This document shows, one piece after another, positions 1 through 8,426 of a stretch of 64,000 bases of DNA. This DNA is from CAWDJT01 sp963828705 (lineage in GTDB: Bacteria; Desulfobacterota; Syntrophobacteria; Syntrophobacterales; Syntrophobacteraceae). The notes beneath the pieces were generated by a model. It did no database searches. It was not told the DNA's origin and saw only the letters and a program-made list of their open reading frames with translations. The position numbers and the translations under genes were made by a program. Location: positions 1 to 64,000 of the forward strand of contig CAWHGA010000026.1 in assembly GCA_963828705.1 (NCBI GenBank), given 5' to 3'. Every line of letters starts with the position of its first letter. The stretch's first letter is position 1.

Positions 1-111
1 CGACCAGATCGCCTGCCTGGCACCAAACCACGCGGCCAAAGAGCTTGAGAAAGCGGCAAGGATGTGCACCGCGTGGTTTGGTGTCCGCCTCGAACCGCTT
101 GTTATCTGGTC
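1..111 (-). repeat. attC-like recombination site 1 (integron cassette end)
   Basis: A large imperfect inverted repeat. Inner arms at 21-35 and 69-83 are perfectly complementary (15 bp, containing AAACCACGCGG); outer arms GACCAGAT at 2-9 and ATCTGGTC at 104-111 also pair. Read on the minus strand, the right side gives AGATAAC (R'' box, 100-106), a 7-nt spacer and TCGAGGCGGAC (L''), which resembles the left half of classical attC sites. The other half is shorter and lacks a canonical GTT, and the window edge may cut it. The spacers are unequal (11 and 20 nt), so the site is degenerate or of an unusual type. Confidence 0.5.
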
Positions 112-276
112 TTTGACATTAATCCTCTGGCATGCAGAAAAGTAACCCCGGCCAGGCCCACGGCCTGTATCGGTATACCCCAAACGCTCTTTGTACACAG
201 CCACGGCGGCGAGATGAGAGCACCAACGGCGTATGTTCTCCCTGTTCCCCTTCTTTTTTGCATCAAAGCCCCAACA

Positions 277-522
277 CTATTCTCCGGTACGGTACCTGTC
301 GATACGTGCGCCCAAAGGGATAGGACCTCGGCTCCTTAGGACGTGAGAAATCACGGCTTCATAGTCTTCTTTGCTGAACTCCTGCAGTGCCTTCTTAGTC
401 TTTATCCAAATGCTGCCGCTGGCGTCGGTAGCCCAGTGAAATTCTGTTGCGGTCGCCCTTCCGTTCACCGTTTGACCGCTTAGGGTGGTGCATTTGTTCC
501 AGTAAAGCTCTCGATCAGCCAT
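277..522 (-). CDS. Hypothetical protein, probable integron cassette gene (81 aa)
   Basis: Small soluble protein of unknown function. I start it at the ATG at 522 because AAAGGAGG lies just upstream; an alternative start at 546 has no better site. The sequence has an N-terminal segment MADRELYWNK and a basic C-terminus. It lies between attC-like site 1 and GTTATCT at 537-543 on the minus strand. That heptamer is the exact complement of the AGATAAC R'' box in site 1, which is the relation expected between the two ends of one excised gene cassette. It is transcribed away from the integrase gene, as cassettes normally are. No signal peptide or membrane segment is visible. Confidence 0.6.
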   Translation of the reverse strand: MADRELYWNKCTTLSGQTVNGRATATEFHWATDASGSIWIKTKKALQEFSKEDYEAVISHVLRSRGPIPLGARIDRYRTGE

Positions 523-536
523 TCCGCCTCCTTTCA

Positions 537-600
537 CAGATAACAAGTAATTGAACGGTTTCCGGCTATCCTCCCCCCCCGGACCTGAGAAGATTCTATG
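537..600 (-). other. Possible attI / cassette junction
   Basis: On the minus strand CTTGTTATCTG stands at 536-546, immediately before the ribosome-binding site of the cassette gene. G^TTATCT matches the crossover heptamer expected at an attI-cassette boundary, and the DNA from here to the integrase start at 779 is the usual place of attI. Only the right-end heptamer is recognisable; no further integrase-binding repeats are evident. Confidence 0.3.
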
Positions 601-695
601 TCCTCATTGCGACAACGGGTTCTCTGGTCTCGGGTTTGTCTGCCGGGATGCCTCCATATCAGTTTATATTTCCTGTATATTTTATGATTAAGCGC

Positions 696-724
696 TTGAC
701 AACATTAATCAGCTTTTGTATTCT
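696..724 (+). promoter_or_regulatory. Sigma-70 promoter for the integrase gene
   Basis: TTGACA at 696-701 and TATTCT at 719-724 with a 17-bp spacer, about 55 bp upstream of the integrase start. This is close to the vegetative consensus. Confidence 0.55.
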
Positions 725-778
725 TCTTGCCGGTTATCATGTCATTCGGAAGGTTAACCGACACCAGGAGGACTTGCT

Positions 779-2298
779 GTGCTTCCTATTCCTTCAGCAT
801 TGCGAACAGAATTTGAGGCGTATCTGCGCAGCCGGGGAGCTCCGAATGCTGAGCAGGGGGCCTATGGCAAATGGCTGCGCTTTTACCTTGATTTTTGCCG
901 GAAGTATCATTTTCCTGAAGAGCTCAGGGGGAGTCTGACTCCCTTTCTCGGGAAGCTGGAGGAAAAGAAACAGACGAAGGCCCAGCAACAGCAGGCGTCT
1001 CCGGCTATTACGCTCTATTTCGACCTCCTCCAATCCAAAGACGCCCAAAGCGATGGTCGTTCGCCTCAAATGGTCAGCCCTCGGGGTGAGGTTTCTGATG
1101 AATCGTCTTATCGTCCCATCTTGTCGGTTCACGAGGTGAATGCCCCCCAAACACCGGCAAACCCTCCGGCAAAGACTTATGAGAGATCGTCTCATTGCCC
1201 TTTCTTACCCGCTAATGAGGCAAGCAGTTCCCTTGAAGCCGGGACTCCACCCTCCCGTTCTTCGGAGGACGTTCACTTCGAGCCGATTTCTGAACCCGTC
1301 TCTTTTTCCAAAATTATGAGCACGTCGACGGGAGCTTCCTGGAGAGGAGTATTCACCAGGTTGGCCGAAGAGATCCAACTTAGGCATTATTCTCCGAAGA
1401 CCTTGAAGAACTATACTATGTGGGTGCGGCACTTTCAGACGTTTACTCGCAGCCAGGACCCGAACTTGTTATCTTCTGACCAGGTCAAAGGATTCCTGAC
1501 GTTTTTGGCGGTGACCCGCAAGGTGTCGGCTTCAACCCAGAACCAGGCATTCAATGCGCTGCTGTTCTTTTATCGACATGTGCTCAACAAGGAGTTCGGA
1601 AAAGTCGAGGGGGTAGTCAGGGCAAAACGAAGGCCTTACATCCCGGTGGTGTTGTCTCGGGAAGAGATCGATGCGATCCTGAAGCAGCTTGAGGCCCCTT
1701 ATGCCCTGGTGGTGAAGCTCTTGTACGGCTGCGGGCTGCGGCTTTTCGAATGCTTGCAGCTGCGGGTGCAGTGTCTTGAATTTCGATGCCGGGATCTTGA
1801 CCGTCCATGACGGCAAAGGCCAAAAAGACCGGACGGTGCCGCTTCCCGAAATGATTGTCCCGGAACTGCGAAGCGCATCTTGAGTCGTTAAAAGACCTGC
1901 ACCAGCGCGACCTGAATCGGAGCTATGCCGGTGTGTTTCTGGTGAATGCGCTGGAGAAGAAATATCCGAAGGCGGCCAAGGAATTCATCTGGCAATGGCT
2001 TTTCCCGGCCATCCATTTGACCTTTGTTCCGACGGAGGGCAAATATCGCCGCTATCATCTGCATGAAACACAGGTGCAAAAAGCGATCAAGGAGGCGGTC
2101 GGGAAGGCCAGGATCTGCAAGCGGGCGTCGGCCCATACGTTTCGGCACAGTTTTGCCAGCCACCTGCTCCAGGCCAACTACGACATCCGCACGATCCAGG
2201 AACTGCTGGGGCACAGCGATGTCAGGACCACTATGATTTACACGCATACCGTGAAAAGCGTCACTATCAAGGCTGCCAGGAGCCCGCTGGATTTGTGA
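779..2298 (+). pseudogene. Integron-integrase-type tyrosine recombinase, two frameshifts
   Basis: Site-specific recombinase of the IntI-like branch of the Xer family. The GTG start at 779 follows AGGAGG (766-771) by 7 nt. The core-binding domain begins near residue 200 (LRHYSPKTLKNY). Catalytic motifs are present: GCGLRLFECL (Arg I), GKGQKDRTVPLP (beta-hairpin Lys), HTFRHSFASHLL (HxxR) and LLGHSDVRTTMIYTH (His and Tyr nucleophile). The insert KKYPKAAKEFIWQWLFPA matches the extra patch typical of integron integrases. The reading frame shifts near 1775-1780 and again near 1868-1873, so as given the protein is broken, although every catalytic residue survives across the three frames. The first 200 residues are an unusual N-terminal extension holding another SAM-like segment. 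Confidence 0.8.
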
Positions 2299-2431
2299 CG
2301 CTTTCCTGATAGATCGATTTAGGGTCGGCGGTGTTGGTTTCGGTTTGGCCGGTCGCACTGGTCAAACCTGCTGAGCAACCGTCGATTTTGGAGGACTTCA
2401 ATCATACCGTTTGGCTTCTGGTGAGATGCTT

Positions 2432-4380
2432 ATGCACATCGTGACGGTTCGGCGGATCAGCCAGGCATTCTTCGGATTGCTGTTTCTGTGGTTTTGCCTG
2501 GTGAGCACTTGGGGGGAGAGCTGGTGGCAGTTGCGGGGCTGGCCGGTAAACTGGTTTCTGCAGCTCGATCCGCTGGTGGCTTTGGGGACGCTGCTTGCCA
2601 CCGGCACCTTGTATGCCGGGTTGCTGTGGGCGCTGGTTACGATCGTGCTGACCGTTTTCCTGGGAAGGTTCTTTTGTTCCTGGGTGTGTCCGTTCGGGAC
2701 CCTGCAACACTTCGTTGGATATTTGCTGCAGCGCGGCCGATCCTTTACCCACAAGGTGGAGGCCAACCGCTACCGGCATGCTCAAGTCATCAAGTACTAC
2801 CTGCTGGTGTTTCTCCTGGCGGCAGCGGCGGGTTCGCTGCTGGGGCAGGCGCTGCGCGGTGCGGGGAATGTTCCGGTGGTGCTGGGTGGAGCGGCGCTGG
2901 CGGTGCTTCTGGTGGCAGCCACAATCCGGGTTAGCGGTTTGGTCAAATCCGCCAGGGGTCAGGCTCTGCTGGCGGCGGTTCTTGGAGGCGCGGCCGCCCT
3001 GAGCGCCTGGGTGTCCCTGGATGGGGCGCTGGCGGCATCTCTCCAGACCGGATTGCTGGACCCGATTCCGCTGCTGCAGCGGTCGGTGAACCTGGTGCTG
3101 CTGCCCCTGGCGGATGCCACCGGTTCGCGGTTGGCCGCTGCGCCTCGCCACTATGAAGATGCCTGGCTGATCGGGGCCATCCTCCTGGTGGTGTTGCTTT
3201 TGCTCCCAAAGTTTCCGCGTTTCTATTGCCGGTTTGTGTGTCCGTTGGGGGCGCTGTATGGGATTTTGGGGCGATTCGCTCTGTGGCGGGTGGCCAAGAC
3301 CGAGCACGACTGTGTTCAGTGTGGTCTCTGTGCGCTCCACTGCGAAGGTGCCTGTGAACCGGCTGCGGAGATTCGATCCAGCGAATGCGTGCTGTGTATG
3401 AATTGCCTGGGTGATTGCCGCCATGAGCTGATGACCTACCGCATCCAGCAGTCGTCGGCGGGGGAATTGCCACTGCCCGACCTTACCCGGCGTTCTCTGT
3501 TGCTGGCCGCGACGTCGGGGTTGGTGACGGTCCCCATGCTGCGCGTCGGTGGCTTGTTGGGTACCAACTGGAACCCGGCCCTGATCCGGCCCCCGGGTGC
3601 TCTGATGGAAATCGACTTCCTCAAGCGATGCATCAAGTGCGGCCAATGCATGCGCATCTGCCCCACCAACATCATCCAGCCGGCCGAACTGCAAGCCGGG
3701 ATTGAAGGCCTCTGGTCGCCGGTACTCAACTTTCGGATCGGCACCAGCGGCTGCCAGCTCAATTGCGTGGCCTGCGGTCAGGTCTGTCCGACGGCCGCCA
3801 TCCGGGCCATCAGCCTGGAGGAGAAGCTGGGGCGCGGGGCGCATGCGGCAACCGGCCCGGTGCGGTTGGGGACGGCCTTTGTGGATCGCAACCGGTGTCT
3901 GCCCTGGGCCATGGACCGGCCCTGCATCGTTTGTCAGGAAAATTGTCCGGTGAGTCCCAAGGCGATCCATGTCGAAGAAGTGTTTCGCACCGTGCGCGGC
4001 GGCTCCTTGGTGGGGCGCTGGGTGGATGCGGCCACGGTGGAAATCCCGGAAGCCGCATTGACGTTGCTGCCGGCCGCCCAGGTGCTGGCGTCGGGGGACT
4101 ACTTTGTGACCATGCCCGCAGAAGCCGGCGGCGGGCGGTTGCAGATTGTGGATCAGGCCGGGGCGCGGCTGAGTGTGGCCGCCGGCCAGCCGTGGCAAAC
4201 GCCCGCTGGGGCTGAGGCCGCCTTGGCCGTCCAGGTTCGCCTGCAGCGGCCCTGGTGGACCTGCAGCGCTGCATCGGCTGCGGGGTCTGTGAACACGAAT
4301 GCCCGGTGAGCGGACAGCGCGCTATTCGGGTTACGGCCGAAAACGAAACGCGCAACCGCAAACACGCGCTGGCGCTGTAG
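2432..4380 (+). CDS. NapH-NapG-like membrane polyferredoxin fusion (frameshift near C-terminus)
   Basis: Membrane iron-sulfur protein probably passing electrons between the quinone pool and a periplasmic partner. N-terminal part: several membrane spans and the NapH/NosR-type motifs FCSWVCPFG and YCRFVCPLG, then ferredoxin motifs CVQCGLCALHC and CVLCMNCLGDC. An internal TRRSLLLAATSG twin-arginine-like segment follows, then NapG/MauM-like clusters (CIKCGQCMRICPTN, CVACGQVCP, CIVCQENCPVSP). The frame shifts near 4245-4255: the original frame stops at 4309, but the neighbouring frame continues with CIGCGVCEHECPVSG to a stop at 4378-4380. I prefer ATG 2432, preceded by GGTGAG; 2411 and 2426 are alternatives. 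Fusion of NapH and NapG parts is inferred from motif order. It lies between the integrase and attC-like site 2. Confidence 0.75.
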
Positions 4381-4506
4381 GTGCTGTGGGCAGGTACCCT
4401 TTCACAACGCCCGTTCGGCGTTGGGCGTCAGGCCACAATTATCCACACGAGTGAGCCTCCTGCAAAAGCCCTTTTCACCCTTCGATACCTCAGGACGAAC
4501 GGAGTT

Positions 4507-4704
4507 ATGCATCGGGCGAATGGAGTTCTGCATCCACGCTGTGCTGTATTTCCACACCGTGCTGTATTTCCACACCGAAAAACCAGGAAATTGAATTTTC
4601 AACTCACTTTCTGGGCTATTGTATTGCTGCATTTTATTGCCTGGATTGATTACCTATTTTTTAATCTATCGCTGTTTTTTAAAGTACTCAAGATCATAAG
4701 GTAG
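4507..4704 (+). CDS. Possible small membrane protein of a cassette (65 aa)
   Basis: Weak call. The ORF holds two tandem copies of GTGCTGTATTTCCACACC (about 4539-4574), giving repeated AVFPHR, then a hydrophobic C-terminal stretch (FWAIVLLHFIAWIDYLFF) compatible with one or two membrane helices. Its TAG stop (4702-4704) abuts the GCCTAAC box of attC-like site 2, as cassette stop codons often do. GTTGGGC at 4421-4427 fits a cassette 5' boundary heptamer. Base composition is more AT-rich than the neighbours. No clear ribosome-binding site is seen. Confidence 0.3.
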   Translation: MHRANGVLHPRCAVFPHRAVFPHRKTRKLNFQLTFWAIVLLHFIAWIDYLFFNLSLFFKVLKIIR

Positions 4705-4810
4705 CCTAACGAAGGCCTGAAGCAGACGCGAAACCCCGCGGGGCAATTTTCTAATTGTTGCCGGAAGCTCATTGGCCGCGTGGTTTCGGCGCCGCTTAGG
4801 CCTGGTGATA
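4704..4810 (+). repeat. attC-like recombination site 2
   Basis: R'' box GCCTAAC at 4704-4710, spacer, L'' CCTGAAGC (4716-4723, one extrahelical G), inner arms 4729-4741 and 4776-4788 (12 of 13 positions complementary), then L' GCTTAGG (4794-4800). The R' position is taken by GATAGCC (4807-4813), which belongs to livH and not to a canonical GTTRRRY box. Positions 4765-4786 read on the minus strand match 25-46 of site 1 at 21 of 22 bases, so the two sites are related and lie in opposite orientation. Confidence 0.55.
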
Positions 4811-4888
4811 GCCGATGGCCACCAGCCCATAGAGGCTTCCCAACGAAATGCCGTTGATGACTTGCTGCAGCAAAATGGTTCCGGTCAC
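4796..4888 (-). pseudogene. livH: livH remnant: N-terminus of branched-chain amino-acid ABC permease
   Basis: The first 30 codons of a LivH-type inner-membrane permease. GTG at 4888 is preceded by AAGGA; the peptide TILLQQVINGISLGSLYG continues to LVAIGY and then ends at a stop inside attC-like site 2. The normal protein is about 290-300 aa with eight membrane spans, so nearly all of it is lost. It follows the binding-protein gene (5134-6282) in the same direction, as in liv operons, so this is a truncated native operon, not random similarity. Confidence 0.7.
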
Positions 4889-5133
4889 ATTGGTTCCTTC
4901 ACTCGGCCGACCGTTGAGCGGTCGGCGACCTCGGAATGGCTCCTCGGGAGGGGGTGGTTCCAACTCCAAAAAAGGGCAGGGTGTCCGGCAAAAATCACAC
5001 CCTGCCCCTGCAGTCATCAAAACCGCGCCCCGTGCGTTCCTTGGCGGGCTGCCGGCGACACGCACAGCCGCTCAGCCGGTGCGCGGTCGATACCCCGATC
5101 CTGCCGGTCAGGTCGCACGCCAGCCGAACCCAA

Positions 5134-6282
5134 CTAGGGATTCACAGTGGTCACGTAGACAAACTTGCCGCCTTGCACCTTGTTGATGACCATACTCTTG
5201 ACGGCGTTGCCGTTGTCTCCCATGTTGATGGTGCCGGAGATAGCCTGAAAATTCTTGGTTTCCGCCAGAGCATCACGGATCTTGGTGCCGTCCGTGGAGT
5301 TGGCTCGCTCAATGGCATCCAGCAGGAGGAAGTAGGCATCAGCCCCAAGTGCCCCAAAGGCCCCCAGTTCTTTTTTGTGCTTTTCTTCAAAGCGCTTGAT
5401 GAATTCCTTGGCGCGTTCGGTGGTGGCTGCCTGCTTGTGGAAATGACCGGTCAAATACATGTTGTCCACGGCCTTGCCGCCAATCTGCAAAAGCGCGTCT
5501 TCCTGAGCACCATCGCCGGTCAGAATGGGGACGGTGATCCCCCGATCGCGGGCCTGCTTGGCCATCAGGGCGTCTTCCGTGTAGTAGTTGGGAGCGTAGA
5601 TGATATCCGGCTTGGCAGCCTGGACCGCGGAAAGCTGGGCCGAAAAATCCTGGTCGCCGGTCTGGATGTAGGTCGTGGACAGGATCTTGCCACCCTGTTT
5701 GACGAATTCCTTGACGAAAAAGTTAGCCAGCCCCACGCAATAATCCTGGGCAATGTCGATGATCACGGCAGCGGTCTGAGCTTTCAGCTCATTGCGGGCG
5801 AAACGGGCAGCCACTTCACCCTGGAAAGGATCGATGAAACAGGCCCGGAAGGCGAATTTTTTGCCCTGATTGACCAGGGGGTTGGTGGCGGTGGGACTTA
5901 CAGTAGGGATCTTGGCGGCTTCGGAAATGGGATTGCCGGCCATGGAGTTGCCGCTGATGGCTTCACCCAGTACACCGATCACCTTGTCTTTCTCAATGAG
6001 CCGACTCATGGCGTTGGCGGCTTCGATTTTCTCGCTCTTGGTGTCCGTCAGTACCAATTCGATTTTCTTGCCCAGGACGGTCGGTTGCATTTCGTTGGCA
6101 ATCTGGATCCCGGCCCATTCCTGCTGGCCATATCCGGCGACCGCACCGGTCATGGGGAGATAGGCACCGATCTTTATGGTTTCTTGGGCCATGCCGCTCA
6201 CCGCCAAACCGAACACCGTACCGGCAGCTGCCAATAGCATCAAGCCAACATTGATCCTTCCCGCAAGTACGCAGCGTCGCAT
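5134..6282 (-). CDS. livJ: Branched-chain amino-acid ABC transporter substrate-binding protein
   Basis: Periplasmic Leu/Ile/Val-type binding protein (PBP type 1), 382 aa, normal length. A signal peptide with hydrophobic core VGLMLLAAAGTVFGLAVSG precedes the mature start QETIKIGAYLPMTGAVAGYG, typical of the family. The ATG at 6282 follows AAGGAGG. The downstream permease gene is cut off after 30 codons, and no ATPase genes are in view, so in this cell the protein must work with another transporter or be orphaned. The exact ligand cannot be told from sequence. Confidence 0.9.
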   Translation of the reverse strand: MRRCVLAGRINVGLMLLAAAGTVFGLAVSGMAQETIKIGAYLPMTGAVAGYGQQEWAGIQIANEMQPTVLGKKIELVLTDTKSEKIEAANAMSRLIEKDKVIGVLGEAISGNSMAGNPISEAAKIPTVSPTATNPLVNQGKKFAFRACFIDPFQGEVAARFARNELKAQTAAVIIDIAQDYCVGLANFFVKEFVKQGGKILSTTYIQTGDQDFSAQLSAVQAAKPDIIYAPNYYTEDALMAKQARDRGITVPILTGDGAQEDALLQIGGKAVDNMYLTGHFHKQAATTERAKEFIKRFEEKHKKELGAFGALGADAYFLLLDAIERANSTDGTKIRDALAETKNFQAISGTINMGDNGNAVKSMVINKVQGGKFVYVTTVNP

Positions 6283-6520
6283 GCTTTCCTCCTTAGCTGG
6301 TCATACCGTTGATGTCACCCTATACAACTCCGAAACACCCGTATATCAGTCAGCACCCATCTGCGGTCTCCCAGACCCTGCAGCCCAACGGTGTGCCAGG
6401 ATAAAACTGCGTCCGAACTGACTTTACCTTTGTGACTACCATGTGCGCACCATTTCGTGTCCACGAAAAAGCGTTGATGATAGCGTAACCCAACAGCACT
6501 GTTGAACTGGGAGAACCGGG

Positions 6521-7550
6521 TCAATTACAGACCACGCGTTCCACGGCAGTCTGAACCGCTTCTTCCACCGGTTCCGGGGTCATTGCCGGGTGAAAGACCA
6601 AAGACTCCGAAGCTTCCCAGTGGCTCTGGATGACTTGCACGTGAGTCCCGCGGGGAGCCCAGACCTGGCCGCAGGTCGGGCCAAATATGGCGATGGTGGG
6701 GGTACCGAGGGCCGCAGCAAGGTGCGTCACCCCCGAATCGTTGCCGATCAGCAGGCGACACTGGCTGGCCAGGGCTGCCAGACGCGGCAGGGAGATATCC
6801 GTGGCCAGATGGGCACCCATGCTTTTGGCGGCTTCCGCTAACGGTCTGGCCGCTTCGTCGGCCGGTCCCAATACAAGGATGACGGCCACCCGAGCGTCAT
6901 GCAGCAGCGAGTGGATCAGGTGCCACCAGCGCTGCAGCGGCCACACTTTGAGGGGCCCGCCGCTGCCCGGATGGATCAGGACCGGGGTCTTGCCGTGTTC
7001 CCAGCCCTCCTGACGGAACCATTCCTTGACCGACTGGATTTCATCATCGGCCGGGGCCAGCTGCGGCCAGTCGTGACTGATAGGCCAGCCGGCAGCGCGC
7101 ACCTGGTCGACCAGAAACCGACTCACTGGTAGCTGCTTGAGCGGGTTCAGGAAAAGACTTGATCCACACCACCGGAGCGTTCAATCGTTGCTGCAGGCGT
7201 GTGGCCAGGGTGCGGCTTTGTTCCTGACCAAACAGGAAAACAGCGGCGGTCCCTAGAAAAAAGTCTGGTATCACCGCCTGGTGCCAGGTTTCGTCCTGGA
7301 AGAAAGCGACCAGTTGGCCGCCGTCGCAGGATCGAACTTCACCCAGATATGGCTTGGTAGCAAGGAGTGCCAGCAGGTTTGGCCGGCCCCAGAAATCCAG
7401 GCGCCGGTTTGGCTGCAACCGGGCCAGACCGTCGAACACGGGTAGGGCGAGCACCAGGTCGCCTAAAGCTCCCTGATGTACGATGACCAGTCGATCCTGG
7501 TCGTCATCTGGAATGCTGGGACGGGGGACGGATTGCTTCGGGGCATTCAT
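6521..7550 (-). CDS. Glycosyltransferase family 9 (heptosyltransferase-like), one frameshift
   Basis: LPS-core type glycosyltransferase (ADP-heptose:LPS heptosyltransferase family), cytoplasmic face of the inner membrane. The N-terminal frame carries VHQGALGDLVLALPVFDGL; the C-terminal frame carries VLIHPGSGGPLKVWPLQRW and LIGNDSGVTHLAAALGTPT, the donor-binding motif. The frame changes in an AAAA run at 7152-7155, so a one-base homopolymer indel is likely and the gene may be intact in the cell. Start ATG 7550 overlaps the end of the preceding small gene by 4 nt, suggesting translational coupling. Confidence 0.8.
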
Positions 7551-7855
7551 TGATCGTCATCAGCACCGCCACCAGTCTCACCATGCTGAGCCAATTTCCG
7601 GTCGGACCAGCGCTTGACAAAACCGATCAGGCCGGATGTGATCTGCTCGCTTGGCGGCGGCGGGGACACCAGCCCATATTTGCGCAAGGATACCTGGAGG
7701 CAGCTTTTCAGCACTGGGCAGGGCAAACACGATGGCTGGGGTTCCATGAAACCTTGACCATCCCTGGGACAGACCTTGGCGGGATTGCCGAAGCATTCGG
7801 GGCGGACCGGCGGTCCTGAGGTAAGGGTAATTTCCATGAAGGCGGACCGAAGCAC
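7547..7855 (-). CDS. Small cysteine-containing protein (102 aa)
   Basis: Unrecognised. Cysteines form CFGNPAKVCP and SCLPCPVLKSC patterns (residues about 21-51), suggesting a zinc or iron-sulfur site; the rest is basic and polar. The GTG start at 7855 has only a weak GCGAG site; ATG at 7837 is an alternative without a site. It ends in a 4-nt overlap with the heptosyltransferase start, so the two are probably co-translated. Confidence 0.55.
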   Translation of the reverse strand: MLRSAFMEITLTSGPPVRPECFGNPAKVCPRDGQGFMEPQPSCLPCPVLKSCLQVSLRKYGLVSPPPPSEQITSGLIGFVKRWSDRKLAQHGETGGGADDDQ

Positions 7856-7903
7856 CTCGCTGGAACCTGTTATAGTCGGGGGAAATCCAGGCTCAGGACT
7901 CTG

Positions 7904-8149
7904 TCAGTCCAGGATTTCCAGGACGGCCCGTTTGTGCAGCTTGGTGGCTGCCGCGTTGACAATGGTGCGCAAGGCGTGAGCGTTTCGGCCTTCCTTGCCG
8001 ATGATCTTGCCGAGGTCTTCCTTGGCAGCTCGGAGCTCAATCACAGTAGTCTGTTGTCCGATGATTTCGTTCACCACAATCTGATCCGGAAAATCCGCTA
8101 ATGCTCTGGCAATGACCCCAACCAAGTCTTTGATCTGACTGTCACTCAT
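7904..8149 (-). CDS. khpA: KH-domain RNA-binding protein KhpA (YlqC family)
   Basis: Small 81-aa RNA-binding protein with one KH domain. The GxxG-type loop appears as IGKEGRNAHALRTIVNAAA. In other bacteria KhpA pairs with KhpB/Jag and influences cell elongation and RNA stability. It is usually next to rpsP-rimM; here it stands downstream of a YIP1 protein instead. Full family length. Confidence 0.85.
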   Translation of the reverse strand: MSDSQIKDLVGVIARALADFPDQIVVNEIIGQQTTVIELRAAKEDLGKIIGKEGRNAHALRTIVNAAATKLHKRAVLEILD

Positions 8150-8426
8150 CTCTCGTTTTCCCGTTCCAAGGTGAATTCAACATTCATTTCATAAAAACTG
8201 CTGCGTACTCGAACGCCTACGGATGATAAGCCATCCATCCACCGATATTTTCCAACCGCACCAGAAGCAACAGGCACCGGGGACAATCGCATCAAAGTGC
8301 GACCATATCCTTCTTTGGTCGCATTTACGGTAGGCGAAACCCGGCGTAGTGTCAAGCTCATTATCCGGGCTCGTGGTGACGGTCGGGAAAGCTCGACGGT
8401 GGGAGGCTGTGACGGATCTGGGTGGC
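8150..8426. other. Spacer between khpA and the YIP1 gene
   Basis: No convincing gene. The long reading frame crossing this stretch is an out-of-frame read-through of the frameshifted YIP1 gene. It presumably holds the khpA promoter; no strong -35/-10 pair stood out. Confidence 0.4.

Noticed and set aside
2402..4198. 598-codon open frame on the minus strand
   Set aside because: It lies antisense to the polyferredoxin gene; its protein is rich in Gln, His, Arg and Pro with no domain, as expected from the complement of GC-rich coding DNA.
4936..6237. 433-codon open frame on the plus strand
   Set aside because: Antisense to the livJ-type binding-protein gene, whose signal peptide, motifs and ribosome-binding site are convincing.
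8146..8426. Extension of the YIP1 frame into khpA
   Set aside because: The C-terminal part after about 8700 is Arg/His/Pro-rich and is the wrong frame after an indel; the adjacent frame gives proper membrane helices and stops at 8427.
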